Of a stretch of 64,000 nt of DNA, positions 40,950 to 50,118 are shown in pieces. Under the pieces are notes generated by a model, which had not been told where the DNA came from, did not search any database, and worked only from the letters and a program-made list of their open reading frames with translations. Made by a program: the position numbers and the translations under genes. The DNA comes from Cerasicoccus maritimus (GTDB lineage: Bacteria > Verrucomicrobiota > Verrucomicrobiia > Opitutales > Cerasicoccaceae), in NCBI GenBank assembly GCA_031296935.1, contig JAVDPD010000014.1, positions 62,001 to 126,000 on the forward strand. Direction: 5' to 3'. The number at the start of each line of letters is the position of its first letter. Within the stretch, counting starts at the first letter, position 1.

Positions 40950-41657
40950 ATGAAGAAAGCGATTTACATGACAGCAAGTCGACGTGGCATGACTCTGGTT
41001 GAGATCATGGTGTCGGCCACTGTGCTTGGACTACTCATGGTGGGGGTTAGTCAGTTTTTCATTGGCAACTTCAGGACGAGCTTCATCACCGAGAAAAAAC
41101 TGGAGATCAATCGCGATGTGCGGACTGTGACCAGCGAAATGGCTAATGAGGCGCGCCAGGCCAACAGTTTTGTGCTCTACAAGAGCTTTTTTAAATTGCC
41201 CGAGGGCTTCATCCCGGAAGGCGATTTCCGGGACCCTCCCAACCCTTACGAAGCGGTGGACTACCGGCAGTATGCGGATCACGAAGGCGATTTTGTGGTT
41301 TTCATTTTCAACGGCGAAGATGACAATTACTACGACGATACTCCGGCGCCAATCACTCGCATCATTGGCTACTTCCGCGATGATCGCGATGTTTTGGGGA
41401 TGGAGGCGCCGGTGCGAAAGTTCGACATCGAAATTCCTGAAGAGAATCAAACGAACCCCATTGAAACCTTAATCCCTTCCATTGAGGAAGCGGAGAAGTT
41501 TTCAGAAGTCATTGATATGGTCAGTGGCTTATCCAATGGATTCCTTTTTTACAACGTTCACGGCAAGAGCGTTCTGGTGAACGGCAAAATCATCCATGGC
41601 AATGACGCCAAGGAAGTGACCGGCACCTATAACTTTACCATCTCTCCACGCGGCTAA
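40950..41657 (+). CDS. Pseudopilin-like protein, PilW/GspJ-like
   Basis: The 235-residue protein has the leader MKKAIYMTASRRGMTLVEIM and a prepilin helix (VSATVLGLLMVGVSQFF). The helix is followed by ITEKKLEINRDVRTVTSEMANEA, the alpha1-C segment typical of PilW/GspJ-like minor pseudopilins. It starts two bases after the preceding pseudopilin stop. It is presumably cleaved by a prepilin peptidase not encoded in the window. The ectodomain is acidic and unrecognised. Confidence 0.82.
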   Translation: MKKAIYMTASRRGMTLVEIMVSATVLGLLMVGVSQFFIGNFRTSFITEKKLEINRDVRTVTSEMANEARQANSFVLYKSFFKLPEGFIPEGDFRDPPNPYEAVDYRQYADHEGDFVVFIFNGEDDNYYDDTPAPITRIIGYFRDDRDVLGMEAPVRKFDIEIPEENQTNPIETLIPSIEEAEKFSEVIDMVSGLSNGFLFYNVHGKSVLVNGKIIHGNDAKEVTGTYNFTISPRG

Positions 41658-41696
41658 TTGAACTTCCTGCAACTTAATCCTGACCAGACTTCCACC

Positions 41697-44054
41697 ATGA
41701 AACAGATGCATTTAGATACTCGGCGCCCTGGTTCTGCGTTGGCGATGGTGCTCATCGTTACGACTGCACTCGGCATCATCGTCGCTTCGTTGATGACCGG
41801 TACCATTTCTGAAATGAGCATGAACGAGCGGCACATCGTGCGGCTCAAAGCCCATAACGCGGCAGAGTCCGCCTTGGAGTACGGCGCTGCTGAGTTGGCT
41901 TCTCGGTTTGTGCGTTCGTCGTCATTCGATACCTATGAGCTCAAGCCAGAGAATAATCCGTTGTCGATTCCTGAGAGCGTGAAAAGTTTCTACAGTGAAA
42001 ACCAAGTCGACTCTGGTTCGCTGAAAGTGCAGGGCGGCGTGATTCCTCCTGGCGAATGGAAATTTATCGATCCGGATGATCCGGCCAATGAACTGGATGA
42101 AATGCGCGGCAAGCGGATCTTCGTGCGCGGCATTGAAGTTTATGGATCAGGCAGTGCGCAGACTTCGGGAGGGGACGTCATTACTTCCTATGCTCGCGAG
42201 AAATTTGAAATCCGCGACGCGCCGCTCTTTTCCAATGCGATTTTCTACAATTCTGAACTGCTCGCACAGCCGGGTTATGATTTTGATGTCTATGGCCCGG
42301 TTCACGCCAATGGCGACATGAAATTGGGGCCAAACAAAGGGTACACCTTGAAAATTATAGGTAAGGTCACGGCGACGGGGGGAATTTATCAGATTAGTGG
42401 TACTGGGACGACCAAATTGCCAAGCTCATCCACCAATCAAGTCGCGATGAATGGTCTGGATTCAGATAGTCCCAACTGGTTGACCGAAGCCCCTCAGCGG
42501 TGGAAGGGCTGGGTCGCCGATGGCCAGCTCGGCGTAAAACCTCAGAACATCGTGGCCTTTGGCGATTCGGAACGCGATGACCAGACCACGGTGGAAAATG
42601 AGCGGGTCAATACTGGCTATGCACTGATCGAGCCGCTCCTGCCTTCTGGCCACGCTGATCGCAAGACTGATGATTTACGTGCGCAAAAAATGGCATACAA
42701 GGCGGGTTTGATTATCAAAGTTGAGCGCAACACTGCGCAGACCGATGCGAGCCAGCAGGATTTTTATAAGCTGCAAGGTTATCGCTATGACCGGACAAAT
42801 GATAGCGATCCGCTGAGTGCTCCCGAAGCTGATGAGAATGGCGATCTCAAGCTGGTCGCGGTGGATTTACCCGCAGATATCATTGGGGACGCCAATTCTT
42901 CCATGACCTCCATCGATGCGCCTTATCCGGAGTTGTTTAGCGACGGGAGCACGACCTATACGGTTACCGAAAACGTCAAAGTTCTTGATTATTACGAGAC
43001 CACTACCGAAGAGAAATGGGTCAAGAAGAAAGGCAAATGGAAGAAGGTGGTAGTCGAGGTGCAAACTCCGGTTTACAAGTGGGAAGAGCAGACCAACACC
43101 TACACGACCGGTGGGGATGAAATATCCGGCGGGCTCTATGACCATCGTGAAGACAAGGCAATTGACGTCGTCTACCTTGACCTCGAAAAACTAGGCTCCT
43201 ACATCGATAGCAAGGATAACTCTGAAACCGGTTTCAACGGCACCTATGATGTTGATGCTGATTGGAATGGTGTCGTTTACGTGGAGTTCCCCACGAGCAC
43301 CACGGATAGCGATAACGACGGAACCTTTGATTATGGATCTTCCTCTGGGCAGAATACTTATAACATCGTGCCCCAGGCTATGGACGACATGGCCTTGATG
43401 GTGATCGATGCGCAAGAAATTCCCCAGCCCAGCGGACAGAGTGACCCTGGCTTCACGCTGGCCACCAATGCTCCGCTCTACACGGTGGGTTCCTACAATG
43501 CGGATGGCTCAAAGCAGACCAGCTCCGCGACCAAGCCAGACGATAGCGCAGAGCTGCCGGCGGCGATCATGGCCGACAGCATTACCGTGCTCTCCGACAA
43601 CTGGCCGAGTAACCGCGCAAACAGCGATGTCAATGGTCGTTCCACGATCCAGAGCAAACGCCCTGGTGTCAGCCACATGGAGATTGCTGCGGCCTTGGTT
43701 TGTGGAACGCCGGATGACTTGATTAGTAACTATGTTGGGGACCGTGATACTTCTCGCCCGTATGGACTGGGGGTGATTAATCTGCCCCGCTTTCTCGAAT
43801 ACTGGGGCTCCAGCCGTACCGTGACGATTCGCGGTTCGTTGGTGTCGCTTTTCGAGAGTGAAGTGCGTCCAGAAGGCGCGCCTGATAATTTTAATGATTA
43901 CTACGTGCCGCCGAGTCGTAATTGGGGCTTCAATGAGCTGTTTGCGCAGGGTAGCTATCCTCCAGGCACGCCTCTGGTACGCACCTATCGTCGCGTCTTG
44001 TTTGAGTACCTGACGGAGAGCGATTATCAGGATGGCATTGCCAGCCTTTATTAA
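41697..44054 (+). CDS. PilX-like large pilus assembly protein
   Basis: The protein has 785 residues. The start is basic, then a hydrophobic helix SALAMVLIVTTALGIIVASL without the Glu5 signature, followed by NERHIVRLKAHNAAESALEYG. This is the PilX/GspK-type N-terminus of minor pilins with large ectodomains. Later sections (VYGPVHANGDMKLG, then FSNAIFYNSELL) recall the bactofilin-like or autotransporter-style content of Verrucomicrobial PilX proteins. ATG 41697 is chosen; the TTG at 41658 adds 13 residues. It lies between the PilW-like gene and a secreted unknown, so probably in the same operon. Confidence 0.75.
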   Translation: MKQMHLDTRRPGSALAMVLIVTTALGIIVASLMTGTISEMSMNERHIVRLKAHNAAESALEYGAAELASRFVRSSSFDTYELKPENNPLSIPESVKSFYSENQVDSGSLKVQGGVIPPGEWKFIDPDDPANELDEMRGKRIFVRGIEVYGSGSAQTSGGDVITSYAREKFEIRDAPLFSNAIFYNSELLAQPGYDFDVYGPVHANGDMKLGPNKGYTLKIIGKVTATGGIYQISGTGTTKLPSSSTNQVAMNGLDSDSPNWLTEAPQRWKGWVADGQLGVKPQNIVAFGDSERDDQTTVENERVNTGYALIEPLLPSGHADRKTDDLRAQKMAYKAGLIIKVERNTAQTDASQQDFYKLQGYRYDRTNDSDPLSAPEADENGDLKLVAVDLPADIIGDANSSMTSIDAPYPELFSDGSTTYTVTENVKVLDYYETTTEEKWVKKKGKWKKVVVEVQTPVYKWEEQTNTYTTGGDEISGGLYDHREDKAIDVVYLDLEKLGSYIDSKDNSETGFNGTYDVDADWNGVVYVEFPTSTTDSDNDGTFDYGSSSGQNTYNIVPQAMDDMALMVIDAQEIPQPSGQSDPGFTLATNAPLYTVGSYNADGSKQTSSATKPDDSAELPAAIMADSITVLSDNWPSNRANSDVNGRSTIQSKRPGVSHMEIAAALVCGTPDDLISNYVGDRDTSRPYGLGVINLPRFLEYWGSSRTVTIRGSLVSLFESEVRPEGAPDNFNDYYVPPSRNWGFNELFAQGSYPPGTPLVRTYRRVLFEYLTESDYQDGIASLY

Positions 44055-44062
44055 TCAAAGAT

Positions 44063-44797
44063 ATGGCGATTGGACGAATCTCTCTTTGGCGTTTTCTTGG
44101 ATTGCTGGGCTGGATGTCCGCGTTTTCCGCGCAAGCGCAAATCTTCCCTGTGCCTACGAATCAAGTGGTGCCCGCCACTGTAGAAGTCGAAAGTGAGGAG
44201 GTGGATGGCTACACCGCACGCCGCATGCTGATCACCGCTGGTGATTTGCGTTTGGCTGGCCCTCCACCGAGGCCATGGACGTTCTATTCTGGAGAGAAGG
44301 GTGCGTCTGTTAACATGGATTTGCCCTACAATGCTGAGGTGAGCTGTGCGCTCTATTTGATGCCAGAGGGCGCACTGGTGCCAGGATCGTTGGCTCAGTC
44401 AATTCGTGCTTACGCCAGTGCGCTGGAAGCCAAGCCGGGCGTAAAGGCAGAATTCGTTCGGGACGAAGAAACCAAGGCCGTCCGCATTGATCCGCCTGCC
44501 AAAAAACAAGTGCGTGAATTTTACAATGGGGACGGAGAGGTCATTGCCAAGCGCGAGCGCGTGAATTACCCACACATCTTCGGCCAGCGTTTCTACGAAA
44601 TTGATTATGTGCTCTATCCGGGCTCCGAGCGCGAGGTGGCAATTGGTGAGTTTTGGTTTAATCTTGGAGAATATCAGGCGCTGGTATTGCTCAAATGCCC
44701 TAAGGCTGAATTTGAGAAGATGGCGACTATGCTGCGCAATAACCTGAAGGGCTTCTATGTGGAAGATGCCACTTCGGGTGATGTTTCCATGAATTAG
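44063..44797 (+). CDS. Secreted unknown protein ending the pilus operon
   Basis: The 244-residue protein has a signal peptide (FLGLLGWMSAFSAQA). The mature region has RRMLITAGDLRLAGPPPRPW and GEFWFNLGEYQALVLLKCPKAEFEKM, with no family I know. It starts eight bases after the PilX-like gene and ends the run of pilus-type genes. The gap after it (44798-44916) contains a 29-codon ATG frame at 44805-44894 with little support. Confidence 0.65.
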   Translation: MAIGRISLWRFLGLLGWMSAFSAQAQIFPVPTNQVVPATVEVESEEVDGYTARRMLITAGDLRLAGPPPRPWTFYSGEKGASVNMDLPYNAEVSCALYLMPEGALVPGSLAQSIRAYASALEAKPGVKAEFVRDEETKAVRIDPPAKKQVREFYNGDGEVIAKRERVNYPHIFGQRFYEIDYVLYPGSEREVAIGEFWFNLGEYQALVLLKCPKAEFEKMATMLRNNLKGFYVEDATSGDVSMN

Positions 44798-44916
44798 AGA
44801 TACCATGAAGTTACCGGGTCCAGCACTTGCCCAGAATACTTTGACCCGGATCAGCAGGCTCACTGGAGAACAAGCTATTTTCTGGAACTTCTAATAAAAA
44901 ATTGCTCTGGAGGGTG

Positions 44917-46185
44917 TCAGTACAAGCGTACTGCATTTCGCTCAAGTTGCGCGATGTGGTTATCGAGCGCTGCGCTGAGTTCGGCTTTGATCGACGCGGC
45001 GGTTGGTTCGTTGGAGCGGTTCACGCTCTCGTGCGAGTCGTCCAGCAAGGAGAACAGTTCTTCGCCGCCGTCTTCGTAACGGACGTATTTCCAATCTCGG
45101 CGGCGGGCCATGAATACTCGGGGGTTGTGCCATTCGGCAAAGACAATCTCGTGCGCGCTGTCGGCGCGTTCTCCCATGATCCAGGGAAGTAGGCTCGTGC
45201 CCGACATCTCAGGCTCCGTTGGCTGACCTGCAAGGCTGAGAATTGTCGGGACAATGTCGATCAGGCTGCATTGGCCGTTTAGCTGTGCGCCGCGTAACCC
45301 GACTTCTTTAACTTTCCGTGAGACGTCGCCGAGGAAGCGCCCGCGCGGTGGCACGATGACTAGCGGCACGCGGGTAACGCCCTCATACATAAACGCGCCC
45401 TTGAAAGGAATGTTCTGCTCACCTGCCATGTCGCCGTGGTCGGCGGCAAAGATGATCCACGTGTTACTGAAAAATCCGCTACAGCGTAGCTCATCGAGCA
45501 AGATGCCAATGTCGCGGTCGACCTTTGCCACGCGTTCGGCGTAAAACTGATGGTAGGCGCCCCAACGTTCTTCGGGCCAGTCAACCCGTTTGCTCGCTGC
45601 GGTGGCGGGGTAGCTGTCCGCGGGACGATCGAGGTTTTGCCAAGGGCGCTGAAAGCCTTCCACGCGCTCGCTGGGATCGTAAAAATACAAGTCATGGGGG
45701 TCGAGAAAGGATACCACGTGAAAGAATGGTCGCTCGTGTTCGATCCAATCGCGGTCGCGCCAAAAGCGGGACGCAAGCTGACGCGTGGTCTCGTCGTGCG
45801 AACACTCCTCGGCGGTGTCAAAACCGTGCGCCTGGATGCTGCCACCGAGGTGCCACTTGCCGTGGTAAGCCGTCTCGTAGCCAGCCGCACGCATTAGCTT
45901 GCCGATGCCGACGTTGGATGGATCCAGCGGCGGGGCAGGGGCGTAAAGATTGCCCGGCATACCTGCTTCGGTCGGGTAGCGACCGGTCATTAATGTGGAC
46001 CGTGACGGCGAGCAAATCGGCGCTGTGCAATGGCAGTCGGTAAATGTAACGCCTTCGCGGACGAGCGCATCGATGTTGGGCGTCTCCACTCCAAACTTAC
46101 TGCCCAGCGCGGAGATGGTGTCCACACGCTGTTGATCCGTGAGTAAAAGCAGGATGTTAGGACGGGCGTCTTTCATGTTAGGCAA
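44917..46185 (-). CDS. Formylglycine-dependent sulfatase (S1 family)
   Basis: The 422-residue protein has the active-site CSPSR (Cys58, converted to formylglycine by a maturase) in APICSPSRSTLMTGRYP. Metal ligands are in LLLTDQQR near the start and FAADHGDMAG. There is no obvious signal peptide, so it may be cytoplasmic or exported without a classical signal. It hydrolyses sulfate esters, probably of glycans. The heparinase-like lyase gene lies 61 bases upstream on the same strand, so the two form a small sulfated-polysaccharide unit. Confidence 0.9.
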   Translation of the reverse strand: MPNMKDARPNILLLLTDQQRVDTISALGSKFGVETPNIDALVREGVTFTDCHCTAPICSPSRSTLMTGRYPTEAGMPGNLYAPAPPLDPSNVGIGKLMRAAGYETAYHGKWHLGGSIQAHGFDTAEECSHDETTRQLASRFWRDRDWIEHERPFFHVVSFLDPHDLYFYDPSERVEGFQRPWQNLDRPADSYPATAASKRVDWPEERWGAYHQFYAERVAKVDRDIGILLDELRCSGFFSNTWIIFAADHGDMAGEQNIPFKGAFMYEGVTRVPLVIVPPRGRFLGDVSRKVKEVGLRGAQLNGQCSLIDIVPTILSLAGQPTEPEMSGTSLLPWIMGERADSAHEIVFAEWHNPRVFMARRRDWKYVRYEDGGEELFSLLDDSHESVNRSNEPTAASIKAELSAALDNHIAQLERNAVRLY

Positions 46186-46246
46186 TCGTAGATCGCTGCG
46201 CTTATCGCTGACAAGTCGGATTTATCTACGGCGCATCCTGCAATTG

Positions 46247-48148
46247 TCAGACTAAATTGATCCGCGCCTGCATCCAGCTGTGTTCCTCGGACTGAATCAA
46301 CCAGCGGGCAACGAGCTCGTTACCCAACACCTGCAGGCTGACATCGCTGACACGGTTGGCGTCGTTGGGCGACATCAGGGTAATGAATACTGCGTGTTGG
46401 CTGCGTTGCTCCGCCCAGATGCCTTCTCGACCGGGGGTGTATTCCGGTACGGTGAAATGTTGTAGCGCAAATTCGCGTCCGCCTGAAATGGTGAGGTAGG
46501 CCTTTCCGCTTTTGATTCGATGAAACAATTGAGCTGGCGCGCTGCCTTCACATTTGAAAAAACGCCAAGGGGTTTGATCTGAACTTTGCAACGCAAAGTC
46601 GCTTTGGAAGGCAGAGCTATCTGTGCCCTGCGGCAGGTGGTAAAACAAACGCCACGTGCGCTCGGTCGCTGCCGAAGCGATGACGCAGTCGCAGATCCAA
46701 TCGTCGCTCATGCTGACAAAGCGGCCTTGATGAATGCCGTCCTGCAATTGCTCGTGTTCGTCGACCATGGCCATCCGCTGGATGCGCCCGCCCGTACTCC
46801 ACTCACGAATTGAAATGGGTGAGGCGTGCGTTTTTTGATCGAGGTCGTCGATGGCCAGTTGACTGTGCGCTTGGGGCCAGCGGTTGAAGTCGTCTTGAAT
46901 GCTGTCGGAGAAGCCGTGCGCGGACTTGGCGCGGATATCCGTGCATCCGAGCACACGCTCGTCTCCGAGCTGCACTTGGAGTTGGAGACTGTCGCGCTGG
47001 TGGTGGATGCCGGAACGGTCGCCGGTGAGAAAGGCTTGCTTGTGGATGGTGTTATCGTCGCGCAAGAGCGTATAGCCGTGCTCTGGGAAAATGCGTGAAA
47101 CGACCGTTGGCAGCTCGGTGGTTGTGGGCTTTTCAGGTCCGAACATCAGTGCGAGTAATGGGCTGATGTGCTCCTGCTCCTGTGCGATGCGCGTGTATAT
47201 CGGGTTGCCGTAAATGGCGTGGGCGATGGTGTAATGAGTCTGCTTGAGCACGCTCATGTCACCAGCGTAGGAGTCGCCGATACGCGGTAGCTCGAGGTTG
47301 CGAAATAGCAGTGCGAGGGGACCACGCAGGTAGGACTCTATGTTGCGCCCATCGGCTCCGGCGAGGCGAAACAAGTCTGGTCGATCGGGTAGCAGCGCAC
47401 GCTGCGTCATGGCCGCTTGTATGAGGAAGAGCGCAGTCGTGTAGTGGTAGAGGATGCTTGACTCGTAGCAAAGGCCATCGTCATAGCAGGCACCGTTGAG
47501 GTAGTTGAGCAGGTAGCGGTCATCGGCGGGATCGAAGGCTGGATCGATCAAGGAGTTGTCTCCGAGTATGGCACCTAGTGCGATGCGTGAGCCTTGGTGG
47601 CAAATCAGATGGTTGTTGAAAGCCATCCGGCTCAGGTGCTCGCGCCAATAGTCATTGCAGCGCGTCACAGCGTCTGCTACCTCGCGTAGCTGGCGATGGG
47701 CACGGGCTTTTTCATCGACGGTTAGCAAGTCATCTGCGCCCAGGGTAGCGTCGATGAGCGCGTTGCCGACGATGCCAAACTCCATCCCCGAGTCGTAGTG
47801 CATGATATCGAAATTGAGGGCCTCAGCAATGCTGAGAGCGACGTCAAATGCCTGGCGCCGGTAGCCATCGTTGCGCAACACCAGTCCTATCAGGGCTTGT
47901 TGGCGGATGCTGAAATACACATCGCGATGCTGGGACACATAGCCATGAAACTGTTGATAAGTTTCGCTGTAGGGCTGGGCGGGGTCATACCACGATGAGT
48001 CAAATTCTGGCACGTCAATGCCCTGCTCAAACAATGCTGCGGCTTCGTCGTCGATCTGTTGGCGGCATTTGGCCCAACGCGGGGTCTGAGCACGCTCGAT
48101 AGCGCGCTGGATATCGGCCGCAGTGTATTGGCTGGTTTGCTGGGGCAT
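46247..48148 (-). CDS. Heparinase II/III-like polysaccharide lyase
   Basis: The 633-residue protein has an alpha/alpha toroid half (about 1-330, containing NNHLICHQGSRIALG and YDDGLCYESSILYHY, with likely catalytic His/Tyr) and a beta-sandwich half from about 350 (HGYTLLRDD, then GIHHQRDSLQLQVQ). This is the heparinase II/III and alginate-lyase PL architecture. There is no clear signal peptide. The start at 48148 (MPQQTSQ) is chosen; ATG 48196 would add 16 odd residues. It is paired with the sulfatase, suggesting breakdown of a sulfated uronic-acid glycan. Confidence 0.75.
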   Translation of the reverse strand: MPQQTSQYTAADIQRAIERAQTPRWAKCRQQIDDEAAALFEQGIDVPEFDSSWYDPAQPYSETYQQFHGYVSQHRDVYFSIRQQALIGLVLRNDGYRRQAFDVALSIAEALNFDIMHYDSGMEFGIVGNALIDATLGADDLLTVDEKARAHRQLREVADAVTRCNDYWREHLSRMAFNNHLICHQGSRIALGAILGDNSLIDPAFDPADDRYLLNYLNGACYDDGLCYESSILYHYTTALFLIQAAMTQRALLPDRPDLFRLAGADGRNIESYLRGPLALLFRNLELPRIGDSYAGDMSVLKQTHYTIAHAIYGNPIYTRIAQEQEHISPLLALMFGPEKPTTTELPTVVSRIFPEHGYTLLRDDNTIHKQAFLTGDRSGIHHQRDSLQLQVQLGDERVLGCTDIRAKSAHGFSDSIQDDFNRWPQAHSQLAIDDLDQKTHASPISIREWSTGGRIQRMAMVDEHEQLQDGIHQGRFVSMSDDWICDCVIASAATERTWRLFYHLPQGTDSSAFQSDFALQSSDQTPWRFFKCEGSAPAQLFHRIKSGKAYLTISGGREFALQHFTVPEYTPGREGIWAEQRSQHAVFITLMSPNDANRVSDVSLQVLGNELVARWLIQSEEHSWMQARINLV

Positions 48149-48372
48149 GGGCAGGAAAATTGTCTCCCAAACTACCGGCCCTAAGTCCAGATTCAACGTT
48201 TAATTGGGCGGTTTTTGGTTGCATCTCGGGAATTAGTGAAGATGACCGCCTTTGGAGCTGCTTCTCGCGCATAGATGTGTCGTATCATATCGCCCTGCTC
48301 GACGGTTGGAAACGGCGCAGACTAATGAGTGGTGGCGGGCAGGGGGCCTCAGCGATGGGGTCCAATCCCGAT

Positions 48373-48636
48373 CTATCTATTCTGTTTTGTGAGTTTTGGC
48401 TCCCTCTCAATCCCCATTCCCATATCCTCTGTCCGCTGCTGAAGCGTTCGTGATTTTCGCTCCGAAACCAATCTAATGACTAGCCACAGATTCAACATGA
48501 ATCCAATCATCGGTATGAATTGAGTTAGGTTATTCTCTCCCAGCATGCCTCCGGTTGAAAGTGAGGCAGAATTAGCAATCCAATACCACAGGAGCATGGA
48601 CGCCCAGCAAAGGCTAATGTTTAGCATATATCTCAT
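48373..48636 (-). CDS. Small hypothetical membrane protein
   Basis: The 87-residue protein has two hydrophobic segments (about 3-25 and 38-60) and a charged tail (SERKSRTLQQRTEDMG). I recognise no family. It is AT-rich compared with the lyase gene. Codon use and the clean two-helix layout favour a real gene, but support is modest. The gaps on either side (48149-48372 and 48637-48805) show no other gene. Confidence 0.5.
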   Translation of the reverse strand: MRYMLNISLCWASMLLWYWIANSASLSTGGMLGENNLTQFIPMIGFMLNLWLVIRLVSERKSRTLQQRTEDMGMGIEREPKLTKQNR

Positions 48637-48805
48637 TTTATTGAACCTCTAGCTCACTCGCGAGGGCTTGCTTATGTTGCGCGGAGCGTTTGGTTGGGCC
48701 CGATTTGCTCATTGTTTCAAATGCTTATTGGAACGTTTAGCTCGTCTGGAATTGTTCGATTCGACGTCCGTATCCAATGCGGCCTGAATCTTTTCTTTCG
48801 GATGG

Positions 48806-49243
48806 TTAGAATGTGACTTCGCCTACGTAGAGAAAGCGCTCTCCGCCAGAAGCAGTGACGACCACCTGAACCATGCCGCCATCACTGTCGTAGCGTCGTT
48901 CGATCAACGCGTCTTCGCCATCGCTAATCCACCAATCAACCTTTTCGGGTAGGCTTCCCAGCAGGTCGACGTCTTGATTTTCCTTTTGCGCCAGCTCGCC
49001 TAAAAGTGCGGCGGTTTGTTGCTCGGGAATCTTAAACTTAGCCAGAAAGGCAGGATCAATGGGCGGGACGTAGTAGTAGTGCAATGCTTGGCTGCCCGGC
49101 GGCAATTTGAAACCTGCCGCAGCCAGAATCGGCACGACCACCTCATCAGTAATCTCGTCTCCGGTTAGCTCCCGCTCTTGGTCATCCGCCCCACAGTCGG
49201 TGAAGAGCAGCAACGCCAGGCAGCTCAGTAAAAGTAATCTCAT
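48806..49243 (-). CDS. Small lipoprotein of unknown function
   Basis: The 145-residue protein has a signal sequence ending in a Cys (ALLLFTDC, about residue 17), a plausible though non-consensus lipobox. The mature part has an ISDGEDALIERRYDSDGG stretch and ends FLYVGEVTF. No known domain is recognised. ATG 49243 is preferred over 49267 because it begins the hydrophobic signal. Immediately upstream is the displaced cupin 3' end. Confidence 0.6.
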   Translation of the reverse strand: MRLLLLSCLALLLFTDCGADDQERELTGDEITDEVVVPILAAAGFKLPPGSQALHYYYVPPIDPAFLAKFKIPEQQTAALLGELAQKENQDVDLLGSLPEKVDWWISDGEDALIERRYDSDGGMVQVVVTASGGERFLYVGEVTF

Positions 49244-49274
49244 TGCCCTACCATATGGGAAAGCCACGGATTAT

Positions 49275-49359
49275 TTAAACATAATAAATCCCGTGGCGGG
49301 AGCTGATTTCGATGATCTTGGGCATGTCGGGTGGGCCGTCGCGGGAGAACTCTTCGGCG
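49275..49359 (-). pseudogene. Displaced 3' end of the cupin gene
   Basis: Bases 49281-49359 match 50128-50206, inside the 3' end of the intact cupin gene, at 77 of 79 positions with no gaps. In frame the fragment reads AEEFSRDGPPDMPKIIEIS and on to a stop at 49275-49277, against AEEFSRGGPPDMPKIIEIS in the intact gene. Homology stops abruptly at 49360. The two copies point the same way and flank the PIN-like gene. Confidence 0.9.
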
Positions 49360-49429
49360 AATGGCTCAAGGAATACTCGTACCGCACCGAGAATTGATGG
49401 AGCAATGCCCACGGACTCAACTAAGCGCA

Positions 49430-50086
49430 CTAGGCTGATTCTTTGGCTTCAACCACTTCTTCTTCGGCGAAGTTATACGTGACCACTTCGTTCTGAAGCG
49501 TGATTATCTTGCGTTTTGCTAGTGTGTTAATGATCCGCGTGATCTCATCTTCTTTCAGCGACTTCATGAAGAGCGATGAGATCGCGTTGTGCAGCGTCTT
49601 TTGGCGGCGCGGGCGTGAATTGCCACGGCCTTGGAGTGACTTAATTACCGTCTCTACCTTGTCAGCATAGCTACCGTTCGCGCTGCCATTTAAAACCATG
49701 ATATCTGACAGCTGCACGACTCGCTGGGCCAGAATCTTTGATGATTTCAGGTGCTTGATCAACGGGTCGAAACCCTTGTCTTTCGAGACAATGTGAAAGT
49801 AGGCATTGGAATCACGCTCGGCCAGCCGACCAATCCAATAGGCCAAGTGAAAATCGAGCGCATTCTGTCCGCTACCGGAGATCCGCACATACTCAGCGCG
49901 TTCGCCCAACGCTTGCAGCTTCGCGGCTAGCTCCAGCGATATCTTCTTCTGTGATTCACCGATGAAGACAATCACCTTGATCGGCAAATCATTCGCGCAA
50001 TCGAACGCATCAGGCTGCACGTTCTCGAAATCGATGAGGATGTAGTTCGTTTTCAAATGTGATACGAACAATGAATTGGCATGCAT
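49430..50086 (-). CDS. PIN-like (PIN_7/NYN-type) domain protein
   Basis: The protein has 218 residues. The first half has the PIN/NYN-type nuclease fold: NYILIDFENVQPDAF (first acidic site), KVIVFIGESQKK, then SGSGQNALDFHLAYWIG (second Asp) and FHIVSKDKGFDPLIKHL (third Asp). The set matches metal-dependent RNases of the NYN/PIN_7 group. The second half is basic, then a winged-helix-like EDEITRIINTLAKRKIITLQ segment. It may cleave RNA, and similar genes occur in defence or accessory islands (inference). It is 32 bases downstream of the cupin stop and lies between the two cupin 3' ends. Confidence 0.75.
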   Translation of the reverse strand: MHANSLFVSHLKTNYILIDFENVQPDAFDCANDLPIKVIVFIGESQKKISLELAAKLQALGERAEYVRISGSGQNALDFHLAYWIGRLAERDSNAYFHIVSKDKGFDPLIKHLKSSKILAQRVVQLSDIMVLNGSANGSYADKVETVIKSLQGRGNSRPRRQKTLHNAISSLFMKSLKEDEITRIINTLAKRKIITLQNEVVTYNFAEEEVVEAKESA

Positions 50087-50118
50087 AATACGTCAATGCG
50101 ACAATCACACATCAATTC

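Noticed and set aside
44805..44894. 29-codon reading frame after the pilus operon
   Set aside because: Too short, and no ribosome site or conserved character; kept only as a note.
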